This document shows, in pieces, positions 26,394 to 34,296 of a stretch of DNA of 64,000 bases. The stretch comes from Saccharopolyspora gloriosae (GTDB lineage Bacteria > Actinomycetota > Actinomycetes > Mycobacteriales > Pseudonocardiaceae), in the NCBI RefSeq assembly GCF_014203325.1, contig NZ_JACHIV010000001.1, positions 2,605,501-2,669,500 of the forward strand. Direction: 5' to 3'. Made by a program: the position numbers and the translations under genes. Position 1 is the stretch's first letter. Every line of letters starts with the position of its first letter. The notes under the pieces were generated by a model. It did not search any database, had not been told where the DNA came from, and saw only the letters and a program-made list of their open reading frames with translations.

Positions 26394-26983
26394 CGGACCA
26401 GGGAGAAGCGCCGGTGCGCGACGACGCGCTGGAACGGCTGCACGGGAGGCTCGCCATCGCCGCCGAGCGGGAAGGACTGCTCGACGTCGCCTACCGCACG
26501 GTGGACTCGCCGGTCGGATCGCTGCTGCTGGCCGCGACCGAGCGGGGACTGGTGCGCGTCGCGTTCCCCGGCCAGGACCACGAGGCGGTGCTCGCCGCGC
26601 TCGCCGACCAGGTGAGCCCGCGGGTGCTGGCGGCCCCGGCGCGGCTGGACGCGGTCAGCGCGCAGCTCGACGAGTACTTCGCCGGGCGCAGGCACGAGTT
26701 CGACGTACCGCTGGACCTCCGGCTGTCCACGGGCTTCCGGCGCGCGGTGCTGGACCACCTGCCCCGCATCGCCTACGGCGGCACGGAGAGCTACGCGCAG
26801 GTGGCGGCGGCGGCCGGCAGCCCGCGCGCGGTCCGCGCCGTGGGCACGGCGTGCGCGACCAACCCGCTGCCCGTGGTCGTCCCGTGCCACCGGGTGGTCC
26901 GCTCCGACGGCTCCACCGGCGGCTACGCCGGCGGCCCAGAAGCCAAACGGACCCTCCTCACCCTGGAAAGCCGCGGACGGTGA
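26390..26983 (+). CDS. Second methylated-DNA-protein cysteine methyltransferase, N-terminally extended
   Basis: 197 residues. The alkyl-acceptor is Cys166 in VVVPCHRVV, with ESYAQVAAAAG (DNA-binding helix region) and GGYAGGPEAKRTLLTLE following, so catalysis looks possible. It carries about 35 extra N-terminal residues (DDALERLHGRLAIAAEREGLL), amphipathic and helical, that the first enzyme lacks. GTG 26390 overlaps the sigma stop and follows GGAGGGGAAG. Being coupled to the sigma gene, the extension might contact the sigma factor and sense alkylation; that is inference. It could equally be a simple second repair enzyme. Confidence 0.88.
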   Translation: MTDQGEAPVRDDALERLHGRLAIAAEREGLLDVAYRTVDSPVGSLLLAATERGLVRVAFPGQDHEAVLAALADQVSPRVLAAPARLDAVSAQLDEYFAGRRHEFDVPLDLRLSTGFRRAVLDHLPRIAYGGTESYAQVAAAAGSPRAVRAVGTACATNPLPVVVPCHRVVRSDGSTGGYAGGPEAKRTLLTLESRGR

Positions 26984-27290
26984 GCTGGAGCCTCGGCGAT
27001 GTCCTAGCCCGCGGGGCTGCGCATCCGGTGCACGGCGAGATCGCGGTCCGCGCACGGAACCGCTGAGCCCCGGTGGCCGGGGCGCTGCTCTGCAGGGAAG
27101 CGCCGAAGAAGAGGCTCGCCGACGTAACCCACGCGATGGGCATAACTACGGGACGGAGATCAGCTGACGCTTGCGAGGGCGCCGAGAGCCCGGGCGATGC
27201 GCGGTGTTCGGCCGACTTACACCTCCGGTGACGCACTGCACCGCGGGCCGCCGAACAGCGCGCTGGGGACTTCGGCAAGCAGCAGCAACG
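26984..27290. other. Stretch without recognised gene
   Basis: 307 bases after the alkyltransferase operon. Reading frames exist on both strands but have no ribosome site and no recognisable domain. Nothing else is seen. Confidence 0.4.
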
Positions 27291-27416
27291 TCAGCGGACG
27301 CACCTGAGCCGATCGACCAGGGTGGGAAGCACCTGGCCGTACACCACCCGTACCGGGTGGGCTGGGAGCCGGTCGAGCCCGTCTTGTCCGAGCAGCCGGG
27401 CCTGGCTTTCGATCAT
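27291..27416 (-). CDS. Small frame of 41 residues, coupled to the EACC1-like frame
   Basis: Begins at an ATG that overlaps the stop of the upstream leftward frame (ATGA) and runs 41 residues (MIESQARLLG... to ...VDRLRCVR). The stop-start overlap and GC-rich third positions suggest a real or once-real gene. It is too short to assign and may be the surviving start of a longer decayed gene. No domain is recognised. Confidence 0.3.
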   Translation of the reverse strand: MIESQARLLGQDGLDRLPAHPVRVVYGQVLPTLVDRLRCVR

Positions 27417-27745
27417 TTGCGAATCGCCCCGGACTTGACGGCCGGCGCCACCGCGTCCAGCACCGGCCCCGGCGCGTCGGGCGGCGGCGGGGTCTCCAGC
27501 GCGGACACCCGCCCGCGCAACTCGTCGACGTCGCGCAGCCACTGGTGCAGCGACCGCAGGCGATCAGCGGAATCGGGTCCGACAGCCCGCACTGCGACGT
27601 CCATGGCGGTTTCCCAAGTCGGCGTAGGCAGATCACGATCGACCGCAGTGATCGAGCGCCCCGGCAGGACCGGTTTGACGAAGTTGCGACGTTCCGCTGA
27701 TGCGGCGGTGCGATCGGGCCGGGCCTCGATGCCCTGTGTCGGCAC
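27413..27745 (-). pseudogene. EACC1-like protein, probably truncated
   Basis: 110 codons from a GTG at 27745; a shorter form could start at the ATG at about 27604. The second half reads DSADRLRSLHQWLRDVDELRGRVSALETPPPPDAPG. This closely resembles the N-terminal part of effector-associated constant component EACC1 proteins (RSLxxWLxxxxELRGRV, then a PPPPG run and a VVDAL helix). In the family the next part is a membrane-like Ala/Gly segment and a C-terminal strand region; here the frame stops after VLDAVAPAVKSGAIRK, so it appears cut short. EACC1 genes normally accompany caspase/effector conflict systems, and none is next to it. The match is by eye only. Confidence 0.45.
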
Positions 27746-27875
27746 GGACTCCGCTGGTCCGTTCGGGTGACGAGGTGAGGAAGTGGACCTTGGTCGTGCG
27801 GGGTCTGGCAGGGTGCGCGCCGTGAGTGTGAAAAGGGGCTCACGGTTCGGTTTCTGTTTGTCTGAGGGGAAAACA

Positions 27876-28238
27876 GTGCGCGGAGTGCAACGAGGTCTCG
27901 TGGTGTTGGTCGCGTCGGTGATGGCGAGCTTCGTGCTGGTGACGCCGTCCGGTGCCGCGCAGGAGGGCTACGACCGTTGTCCGCACGGCTCCTTCTGCTT
28001 GTTCTCCGGGGTCGATGGCACGGGCGCTATCGGGATCTTCGAACAAGGTTCGCCTGACCTGCGCCAGCAGGGCGTGGACAACAGCGTGTACTCCTTCTGG
28101 AACCGGTCGGCGCGGCAGTTCGAGGGTTTCGACGGGTACGACTACGAAGGTCAGCTGACCCTGCGGCAGGGGGCCTACGGCGTTCCCAAGAACAGCGGCC
28201 CGACCGCGGTCCCGACCAGCTCGGCGCGGGTCTCGTGA
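27876..28238 (+). CDS. Secreted I36-type peptidase inhibitor-like protein
   Basis: 120 residues: signal peptide 1-29 (VVLVASVMASFVLVTPSGAAQ) and a small mature domain with CPHGSFCLFSG and a later DNSVYSFWNR. This is the pattern of peptidase inhibitor family I36 (Streptomyces metalloproteinase inhibitor-like, beta/gamma-crystallin fold). It is secreted and may inhibit an extracellular protease or serve as a small structural protein. GTG 27876 is chosen because GAGGGGA lies five bases upstream and the signal peptide begins here; the frame opens earlier at 27783. It is a single gene ended by strong hairpins. Confidence 0.75.
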   Translation: MRGVQRGLVVLVASVMASFVLVTPSGAAQEGYDRCPHGSFCLFSGVDGTGAIGIFEQGSPDLRQQGVDNSVYSFWNRSARQFEGFDGYDYEGQLTLRQGAYGVPKNSGPTAVPTSSARVS

Positions 28239-28290
28239 CGGTGGGCTGACAGCCGCCGGGCAGGTCGCGAGGCCTGGCTTCGTCGCTCAC

Positions 28291-28341
28291 CCCGGGCGGA
28301 GCGGGATCTTGCTCCGCCCGGGGGCGTCTCGCGGACGCCCC
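28291..28341 (+). terminator. Tandem hairpins after the I36 gene
   Basis: CCCGGGCGGAGC (28291-28302) pairs perfectly with GCTCCGCCCGGG (28311-28322). GGGGCGTC (28321-28328) pairs with GACGCCCC (28334-28341), sharing two bases with the first stem. ACTTTG follows. This is a good intrinsic-type terminator for the preceding gene. The remaining 272 bases to 28613 hold no recognised gene. Confidence 0.65.
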
Positions 28342-28613
28342 CGACTTTGCTCGCAGGGGGGCGTTGTTGCTGCGGATCAGGTGTCCCGCGCGGCCGATGG
28401 CAGTGGTGTCGGCGGGTGCGATGGTCCGGGTGAACCTAGGTGTCGCTGCCGTTCGCCTGCCGCCGCCCGTCCGATTCGTCGGCACGTCTCGATCATTCCG
28501 GTTGAACTGCGTGGGTCGGCGACGCTCCGGTCTCAGCCGCTAGGCGGCGGAGTGGTCCCGGGGTGGTGGAGGGGATGCCGTGGCGGGCGCTGTTGGGTGG
28601 GGCTCTCGCGGTG

Positions 28614-28970
28614 TCAGTCCGCGCTGGTGGGGGGAGCCGCGCCGGAGACCTGGGCCGCGACGTCGTAGATCTCGGCCTGGTAGTCGAGGATTCGCACGCC
28701 GTCGAGGACGGCGCGCACGGCCGCGAGGAAGTTCTCGTCGGCGTTGTGGGCGTCGATGGCGGCTTGGTCGCGCCACCCTTCGATGAGGTGGATCGTGTTC
28801 TCGTCGGTGAGGTCTTGCGCGAACACGTAGTACGTGCAGCCGTCCTGCTGGGACGTGGTGGTCAGGTGCGGCAGGACAGCGTCGATGAACGTCGTGCGGT
28901 CTTCGGGGTGAACCGTGTAGTAAGCGCTGATGATCTTGCCGGTCGGCGCGTGCTTGGTGTGGGCGATCAT
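28614..28970 (-). CDS. Antibiotic biosynthesis monooxygenase (ABM/YgiN-like) domain protein
   Basis: 118 residues forming one dimeric alpha+beta barrel domain: GKIISAYYTVHPEDRTTFIDAVLPHL, then CTYYVFAQDLTDENTIHLIEGWRDQAAIDAHN. These small cofactor-free or quinone-active oxygenases work in polyketide, quinone or heme metabolism. ATG 28970 follows GAGGGACG about ten bases upstream; an alternative start at 29036 would add 22 residues. The isolated gene gives no pathway hint. Confidence 0.78.
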   Translation of the reverse strand: MIAHTKHAPTGKIISAYYTVHPEDRTTFIDAVLPHLTTTSQQDGCTYYVFAQDLTDENTIHLIEGWRDQAAIDAHNADENFLAAVRAVLDGVRILDYQAEIYDVAAQVSGAAPPTSAD

Positions 28971-29190
28971 GGTTTCGCTACGTCCCTCGTTGTCCGTTCC
29001 GCGGGCCGCGAACGGGTTTCGCGGTGCTGAACTCACGCTACGTGATTCTGGTCCGATCGGTCAAAAACGATCCGGCCCCCGCGCCTCCCGGGAACCCTTG
29101 CCGCGCGTTCGGGCACGTCGGCGATGACGTGATCGTCCTTCGCGGACTTGGATCGACTCCGGCTCCGCCCATGGCGAGGTGGAGTGACGT

Positions 29191-29230
29191 GCCTCGGTGC
29201 CTCGGTGCCTCGGTGCCTCGGTGCCTCGGT
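29191..29230. repeat. Five tandem copies of GCCTCGGT
   Basis: Five exact 8-base units run head to tail in the gap between the ABM gene and the DUF2277 gene. The repeat ends seven bases before the leftward DUF2277 stop. Such simple repeats change copy number readily. No function is visible. Confidence 0.9.
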
Positions 29231-29236
29231 GTCGGG

Positions 29237-29452
29237 TCAGGTTCGGGAGCCGCGGACCTCCAGGGAGTCGAGTAGTTCCGTGGTGGCTTGCGCGATGGTG
29301 TCCACTGCGCGGTCGAAGGCCGCGGCGTTGTGCGCGGCGGGCCGGCGGAATCCGGAGATCTTGCGGACGTACTGCACCGCTGCGGCGCGCACGTCATCGT
29401 CGGTGACCTGCTCGGCGTACGGCGGGCGGAGGGTCTTGATGCTTCGGCACAT
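29237..29452 (-). CDS. DUF2277 family protein
   Basis: 71 residues beginning MCRSIKTLRPPYAEQ and continuing DDDVRAAAVQYVRKISGFRRPAAHN with the helical tail AFDRAVDTIAQATTELLDSL. This is the complete pattern of DUF2277, a short conserved bacterial protein of unknown function. ATG 29452 is chosen because the family starts with MCR; an ATG nine bases earlier is possible. It is a single gene; 131 bases upstream to 29583 are without a gene. Confidence 0.85.
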   Translation of the reverse strand: MCRSIKTLRPPYAEQVTDDDVRAAAVQYVRKISGFRRPAAHNAAAFDRAVDTIAQATTELLDSLEVRGSRT

Positions 29453-29583
29453 GCCCCGCATTGTCCTCCGTCCACCGCCGATGGCCGCGCCGCGAGAGTC
29501 CCGTGCGGCCACGACCGGTTCGCCGGGCAGGTGCCCGACTCGCATGTCGCGGCCGTCGATGTCGGGCACCGAGCCCGATCCCC

Positions 29584-30420
29584 TCATGCGAGGTCGCGGC
29601 GCGGCTCGCCCTCGTAGGCGGCGAGCAGCGGCCGCGGCAGCGGACCCTTGATCCGCGTGCCCGCGGACTTCTCCTCCCACGCGTGCGAGAGGATTCCGAC
29701 GCTGCGGGACAGGACGAACAGCCCGCGCCCGAGCTCCGCCGCGAAACCGAGCTCGCGGTAGATGATGGCGGTGGCGCCGTCGATGTTCATGGGTACGGGG
29801 CGGCTGCGGCCGCGGGCCAGCGCGGCTTCGAGCGCCGTTCCGGCGCGCAACGCCCGGCCGGAGATCTCACCGGCTTCGGCCGCTTCGCCCGCCAAAGCCA
29901 GCAGCGGGTCGCGGCGCGGATCTCGGGGGTGGAACCGGTGCCCGAAGCCGGGGACGGGCCGCCGCGCGTTCCGGTGCTCGGCGACGATCCGTTCGGCCGC
30001 GGAGTCGGGGTCGGCTCCGCCCGAGATCTCGTCTTCGAGACCGGCGAGCAGTTCCATGCACTGCTGCCCGGCGCCGCCGTGCACGTCCCCGAGGAGGTTC
30101 ACCCCGGTGGCGACGGCGTTGTTCAGGCCCACTCCGCAGGTGGCGGCCATCCTCGCGGCGGCGATGGACGGCGCCTGCGGCCCGTGGTCGACGGCCGACA
30201 CGAGCGCGGCCTCCAGGAGCCGCCGCTGGGCCTCGGTGGGCCGCTGCTCGCGCAGCATCAGCCAGACCATGTCCACGAAGGAGACCTGCCCGATCAGCTG
30301 CTCCACCGGGTAGCCGCGGAGCAGGATCTCACCGGGACGGATTCGGCTGATCCCGGTGCGCCACCAGCCGGTGACCTCGTCCTCGTACTGCTCGGGGGTG
30401 TCGAAGGCGGGGGTGCTCAT
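29584..30420 (-). CDS. Citrate-synthase-fold lyase (citryl-CoA lyase-like)
   Basis: 278 residues, much shorter than citrate synthase (about 430). The catalytic triad positions are kept: His114 in GDVHGGAGQ, His161 in GFGHRFH and Asp214 in MNIDGATA. Relatives are annotated as citryl-CoA lyase or citrate synthase family and cleave or form an acyl-CoA of a hydroxylated di- or tricarboxylate. Its ATG overlaps the stop of the CoA-transferase gene (ATGA), so the pair probably activates an acid with CoA and then cleaves it. Citrate, citramalate or a related acid are candidates; the sequence does not decide. Confidence 0.8.
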   Translation of the reverse strand: MSTPAFDTPEQYEDEVTGWWRTGISRIRPGEILLRGYPVEQLIGQVSFVDMVWLMLREQRPTEAQRRLLEAALVSAVDHGPQAPSIAAARMAATCGVGLNNAVATGVNLLGDVHGGAGQQCMELLAGLEDEISGGADPDSAAERIVAEHRNARRPVPGFGHRFHPRDPRRDPLLALAGEAAEAGEISGRALRAGTALEAALARGRSRPVPMNIDGATAIIYRELGFAAELGRGLFVLSRSVGILSHAWEEKSAGTRIKGPLPRPLLAAYEGEPRRDLA

Positions 30421-31643
30421 ACTGCTCCTTCCGCGCGCAGCGCGGCGATGTCGGTGGCGTCGTAGCCCAGTTCCGCGAGCAGGGCGTCGGTGTGCTCGCC
30501 GAGGAGCGGGGGAGGGCAAGCCGGGGTCGCGGCGGTCCCCTGAACGCGCACGGGGCTGCCGAGGACCCGGAGCGTCCGTTCCGGGTGTTCCGGGAACGGC
30601 AGGTCGTGGACGAAATCACGCGCCTCGACCTGCTCTTGGCGCAGCGCGTCCGGAACGGTGAGCACCCGGGCCGCGGGAACTCCCGCCGGAGCCAGCAACC
30701 GCTCCCACTCCACCGCCGTGCGGGCGGCGAGCGCCGCCTCAAGCTCCCGGGTCAGCTCATGGCGGTGGACCTTGCGCGCCGTCCGCTCGGCGAAGCGCGC
30801 GTCATCGGCGAGTTCCGGGCGTCCCACGACCCGGCAGAGCGCGGCGAACTGGCGCTGCTCGTTGGCCGCGATGTTGAGCAGGCCGTCGGCGGTGCCGAAG
30901 GTGCCGGAGGGGGCCGCGGTGACGTTGTCGTTGCCGATGCGCTCGGGCTCCTGGCCGGCGATCAGGTGGTTGGAGACCGCCCAGCCCATCGCTGTGAGCG
31001 CCGACTCCAGCATCGACACGTCGAGCATCGTTCCTTCCCCGGTGCGGTCGCGATGCACCAGCGCGGCGGCGATGGAGAACGCCGCGGCCATCCCGCCGAG
31101 CGTGTCCGCGACCGGATATCCCGCGCGCAGCGGACCGGATTCCCGGGTGCCGGTGGCGCTCATCATCCCGGACAGCCCTTGCACGATCTGGTCGTAGGCG
31201 GGCCGGTCCCGCAGCGGGCCGTCCTGCCCGAAGCCGGAGATCGCGCAGTACACCAAGCGCGGATTCGCCTCGCGGAGCCGGTCCCATCCGAGGTCGAGCC
31301 GGTCGAGCACGCCGGGGCGGAAGTTCTCCACGAGCACGTCGGCCTGCTCGACGGCGCGCAGCAGCACCGCGCGTCCGCGCTCGCTCTTGAGGTTGACCGT
31401 CATCGACCGCTTCCCGCCGTTCTGGGCGAGGAACGAGGCCCCGAGCCGCTGCTCGTTCAATTCGGTTTCGGCGCCGAGCCGCCTGGCGAGATCACCGGTT
31501 CCCGGGATTTCGACCTTCACCACGTCGGCGCCCAGCAGCGCCAGCTGGTACGCGGCGAACGGGCCGGCGAGCACGTTGGTCAGGTCCAGGACCCGCACGC
31601 CGTCGAGCAGTTTCCCCGCGGGCGGGGCGGGCGTCTCGTTCAT
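30417..31643 (-). CDS. CaiB/BaiF family (type III) CoA-transferase
   Basis: 408 residues. Family signatures are RVLDLTNVLAGPFAAYQLALLGADVVKVE, the catalytic Asp151 in RPAYDQIVQGLSG and QNGGKRS. The enzyme moves CoA from a donor such as succinyl-CoA to an organic acid. Its start overlaps the IclR stop and its stop overlaps the lyase start, so it is the middle of a three-gene unit (IclR, transferase, lyase). With an MHS-type acid transporter next door, the unit probably takes up and breaks down a carboxylic acid. Confidence 0.88.
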   Translation of the reverse strand: MNETPAPPAGKLLDGVRVLDLTNVLAGPFAAYQLALLGADVVKVEIPGTGDLARRLGAETELNEQRLGASFLAQNGGKRSMTVNLKSERGRAVLLRAVEQADVLVENFRPGVLDRLDLGWDRLREANPRLVYCAISGFGQDGPLRDRPAYDQIVQGLSGMMSATGTRESGPLRAGYPVADTLGGMAAAFSIAAALVHRDRTGEGTMLDVSMLESALTAMGWAVSNHLIAGQEPERIGNDNVTAAPSGTFGTADGLLNIAANEQRQFAALCRVVGRPELADDARFAERTARKVHRHELTRELEAALAARTAVEWERLLAPAGVPAARVLTVPDALRQEQVEARDFVHDLPFPEHPERTLRVLGSPVRVQGTAATPACPPPLLGEHTDALLAELGYDATDIAALRAEGAV

Positions 31644-32407
31644 GAACCACCTCCGATGAAGCGCAATTCCGACAGCCGGGTGGCCGCTCTGCTCAGCGCG
31701 GGCAGGAACGCTGCGACGTTCTCCGCGGTGAAGCGGCTGGTGGGACCGCCGAGGCCGACCGCGGCGACGATCCGGCCGTCGGGGTCGGTGATCGGGGCGG
31801 CGACGGCGGATACGCCGTGCTCGCGTTCCCCGTGGCTCACGGCCCAGTCCTGCGCCGCCGCCCGGTCGACGCGCTCCGCGAGGGCCGACTCGAATTCCGG
31901 TCCGCGGGCTGCGGCCATGGCCGCGCGGTGCAGCTCCTTCGCGGAGCAGCCCGCCAGCAGCACGTGCCCGGACGCGCCCGCCCACAGGGGCATCGCCTCG
32001 CCGATGCGCACCACGTGGCGGAGTTGCTGAGTTCCCTCGTGCTGCGCGACGCACAGGCGGGAGAGTCCCTGCCGGACGTAGATCCGGGAGGACTCGCCGC
32101 CCGACTCGGACGACAGCGCGCGCAGGCACTCCACCGCCTCGGGGGGCAACTGCCAGGCGTCGTGCGCCAGCTGCGCCCAGCGCAGCAGTCCCGCCCCGGG
32201 CGTGAGGCGGCCGTTCGTGCTGGTCCACAGGAGCCCGTTCTGCTCCAAGGTGGTCACCAGGCGCACGACGGTGGACTTCGGCAGCCCGGTGGCGTCGGTC
32301 AGCTCTCGGACGCTGCGCGAGCGGTGCGTTCCGTCGAACAGCGCGAGCAGTTCCAACGCCCGCACGACGCTGCGCACGCCCTCGCCGCCCTCTGCTCCCG
32401 TGGGCAT
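31640..32407 (-). CDS. IclR family transcriptional regulator
   Basis: 255 residues. N-terminal winged HTH (RSVRELTDATGLPKSTVVRLVTTLEQNGLL) and a C-terminal effector domain with GASGHVLLAGCS and SAVAAPITDPDGRIVAAVGLGGP. ATG 32407 follows GGAGGTACTGCCG. It is first gene of the leftward unit IclR-CoA-transferase-lyase. A palindrome-like site upstream (32490-32508) matches the perfect palindrome before the transporter gene, so self-control and control of transport by this protein are likely. Confidence 0.88.
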   Translation of the reverse strand: MPTGAEGGEGVRSVVRALELLALFDGTHRSRSVRELTDATGLPKSTVVRLVTTLEQNGLLWTSTNGRLTPGAGLLRWAQLAHDAWQLPPEAVECLRALSSESGGESSRIYVRQGLSRLCVAQHEGTQQLRHVVRIGEAMPLWAGASGHVLLAGCSAKELHRAAMAAARGPEFESALAERVDRAAAQDWAVSHGEREHGVSAVAAPITDPDGRIVAAVGLGGPTSRFTAENVAAFLPALSRAATRLSELRFIGGGS

Positions 32408-32489
32408 CGGCAGTACCTCCTGATCGGCTGGTCGACGCCACCGCGGTCGTGCGTCTCCGCCGGACTGTTGTATCGGTGGATGGCATTCA

Positions 32490-32508
32490 AGTGCCACCTG
32501 ATGGTACG
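32490..32508. promoter_or_regulatory. Candidate IclR operator 1
   Basis: AGTGCCA-N5-TGGTACG, 83 bases before the IclR start. The core GTGCCA-N5-TGG-AC agrees with the perfect palindrome at 33909-33927 except for one base in the right arm and the outer bases. It is placed between the IclR gene and the transporter stop. Confidence 0.5.
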
Positions 32509-32511
32509 TGC

Positions 32512-33888
32512 TCATGTCGTCGGGCTGGAGGTCGAGGCTTCGGTGCGGTCGTCGCGCCGGTTGGTCTCGCGGGCCAGTGCGACCGTCACCACCGTGACTC
32601 CGCACGTCAGCAGCAGGAACACCACGACGCCGGTGATGCTCTGGTCGAACAGCAGCAGGAGCGAGCTGGCGACCAGCGGAGCGAGCCCGCCGGTGAGCAC
32701 GGTGCCGAGGTTGTTGGCCACGCCGACCGCGGTGAAGCGGACCTTGGTGGTGAACAGCTCGGCGAAGAACGCCGGTTGGGCGCCCAGGACCGCCGACTGG
32801 CCGATTCCCAGCGTCAGCACGAGCGCCAGGCAGATCAGCCAGGTCTGCTCGGAGTCGACCATGCGGAAGAACGGATAGCAGGCGCCCGCCATGACCAGCG
32901 CGCCCAGGATGCTCACCGGTCGCCGCCCCCAGCGGTCGGAGAGCCAGCCGAACAGCGGCACCGAGGCGAGTTTCACGACCGACACGACCATGATCCCGGT
33001 GAGCACCGGAGCGGTGGCGAGTCCGGCGTTCTCGGCGTAGGCGACGGAGAAGGTGCCGAACACGTAGTAGCCGGTGTTCTCGGCGGCCCCCGCGCACATC
33101 ACGATGACCATTTCCTTCGGGTACTTGCGCCATGCTTCGACGAACCGGCTCCGCGCGAGCCGATCGCGCCACGGCGCCCGCTCGGGGGTGTGCGGGTTCT
33201 CGGCGGTTTCGCGGGCCTGGCGCGCGAGTTCCTGCTGGAAGTCCTCGGTTTCGTCCAAGGAGCGGCGCACCCACAGGCCGAACAGCGTGAGCACCGCGCT
33301 GAACAGGAACGGGATTCGCCAGCCCCAGTCGAGGAACGCCTGCTCGGACAAGGTCGTCGATGCGAGGGCCATCGCGCCGGTGGACAGCAGCGTCCCGGCG
33401 CCGGTGCCGATCGCCGGGAGGCTGGAGAGCAGTCCGCGCCATCGGGGCGGCGCGTTCTCGAACAGCAGGATCAGCGCGCCGGTCTTCTCGCCGCCCGCGG
33501 CGAAGCCCTGGACGAAGCGCAGCACGGTCAGCAGCAGCGGAGCCGCCAGGCCGATCGTGGCGTAGCTCGGCAACAGCCCGATCCCCGTCGTGGCGATGCC
33601 CATCAGCAGCAGGGTGACGACCAGGACGTGCTTGCGCCCCTTGCGATCTCCGAGCTCGCCGAAGTAGGCGCCGCCGAGCGGGCGGCCGAGGAAGCCGATG
33701 GCGAACGTGCCGAACGCGGCGATCGTCCCCACCAGCGGATCGCCGTTCGGGAAGTACAGCTTGTTGAACACCATCGACGCGGCCGTCGCGTACAACGCGA
33801 AGTCGTACCACTCCACCGTCGTGCCCAGTACCGCAGCCGAGATCACCCGCGGTTGGAACGCCGGGCGCCGGCTGGTTGACGTGCTCAT
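32512..33888 (-). CDS. MFS transporter, metabolite:H+ symporter (MHS) type
   Basis: 458 residues with twelve predicted membrane segments. The start VISAAVLGTTVEWYDFALYATAA is typical of the MHS group (ShiA/KgtP/ProP-like). The loop 2-3 motif is GELGDRKGRK and another segment reads RFVQGFAAGGEKTGA. These carriers bring in dicarboxylates, citrate, shikimate or similar acids with protons. The gene lies upstream of the IclR/CoA-transferase/lyase unit in the same direction. A perfect palindrome lies 21 bases before its ATG, which follows AAGGGAG. Confidence 0.9.
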   Translation of the reverse strand: MSTSTSRRPAFQPRVISAAVLGTTVEWYDFALYATAASMVFNKLYFPNGDPLVGTIAAFGTFAIGFLGRPLGGAYFGELGDRKGRKHVLVVTLLLMGIATTGIGLLPSYATIGLAAPLLLTVLRFVQGFAAGGEKTGALILLFENAPPRWRGLLSSLPAIGTGAGTLLSTGAMALASTTLSEQAFLDWGWRIPFLFSAVLTLFGLWVRRSLDETEDFQQELARQARETAENPHTPERAPWRDRLARSRFVEAWRKYPKEMVIVMCAGAAENTGYYVFGTFSVAYAENAGLATAPVLTGIMVVSVVKLASVPLFGWLSDRWGRRPVSILGALVMAGACYPFFRMVDSEQTWLICLALVLTLGIGQSAVLGAQPAFFAELFTTKVRFTAVGVANNLGTVLTGGLAPLVASSLLLLFDQSITGVVVFLLLTCGVTVVTVALARETNRRDDRTEASTSSPTT

Positions 33889-33908
33889 GGAGACTCCCTT
33901 GTCGCCGA

Positions 33909-33927
33909 TGTGCCATCTAGTGGCACA
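33909..33927. promoter_or_regulatory. Candidate IclR operator 2 (perfect palindrome)
   Basis: TGTGCCA (33909-33915), spacer TCTAG, TGGCACA (33921-33927): perfect 7-base arms just upstream of the transporter gene. The same half-site pattern occurs before the IclR gene. Bound there, a repressor would block the transporter transcript. Confidence 0.6.
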
Positions 33928-34296
33928 GATGTCCCGCTTGGCGGTTGAGGGATGCTAAGAGTGGACGCCTCGTCTGGCAAGACCCCGCCGACCCGGCGGC
34001 CAGGCCATCGTCCCCGCGCGTTCCAGGCCTGTCGCCGAATTTCCCCCTCCCTTCGTCGGTTTCGCGAGAAATCGGCGCACACCTGGGAGAACGACGTCAC
34101 GGTCGTGGAGCCGATCACGGTGTGACGCCGGAGTTCACCGGCTCGGGGCGCGCGGTGGTGGTCGTGCCGGGAACCGGCGAGGTGCTCCTGTGGCGAGAAC
34201 ATCAGTTGGTGCCGGATTCTGGCCATCGGTTCGCCGGCGGTGGTAGCAGTGGATTCGGCTCCTTCCCGAGCCGTCGTCGACGAACAGGTTCCCGCC
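33928..34296. other. Gap between divergent transporter and GlxA genes
   Basis: About 370 bases. It contains one copy of a motif (CGCGAGAAATCG at 34063-34074) that recurs elsewhere in the window. Promoters for the two divergent genes should lie here. No gene is recognised. Confidence 0.4.

Noticed and set aside
27171-27770. Rightward 199-codon frame opposite the EACC1-like frame
   Set aside because: Composition is low-complexity, and the leftward frame has family-like motifs.
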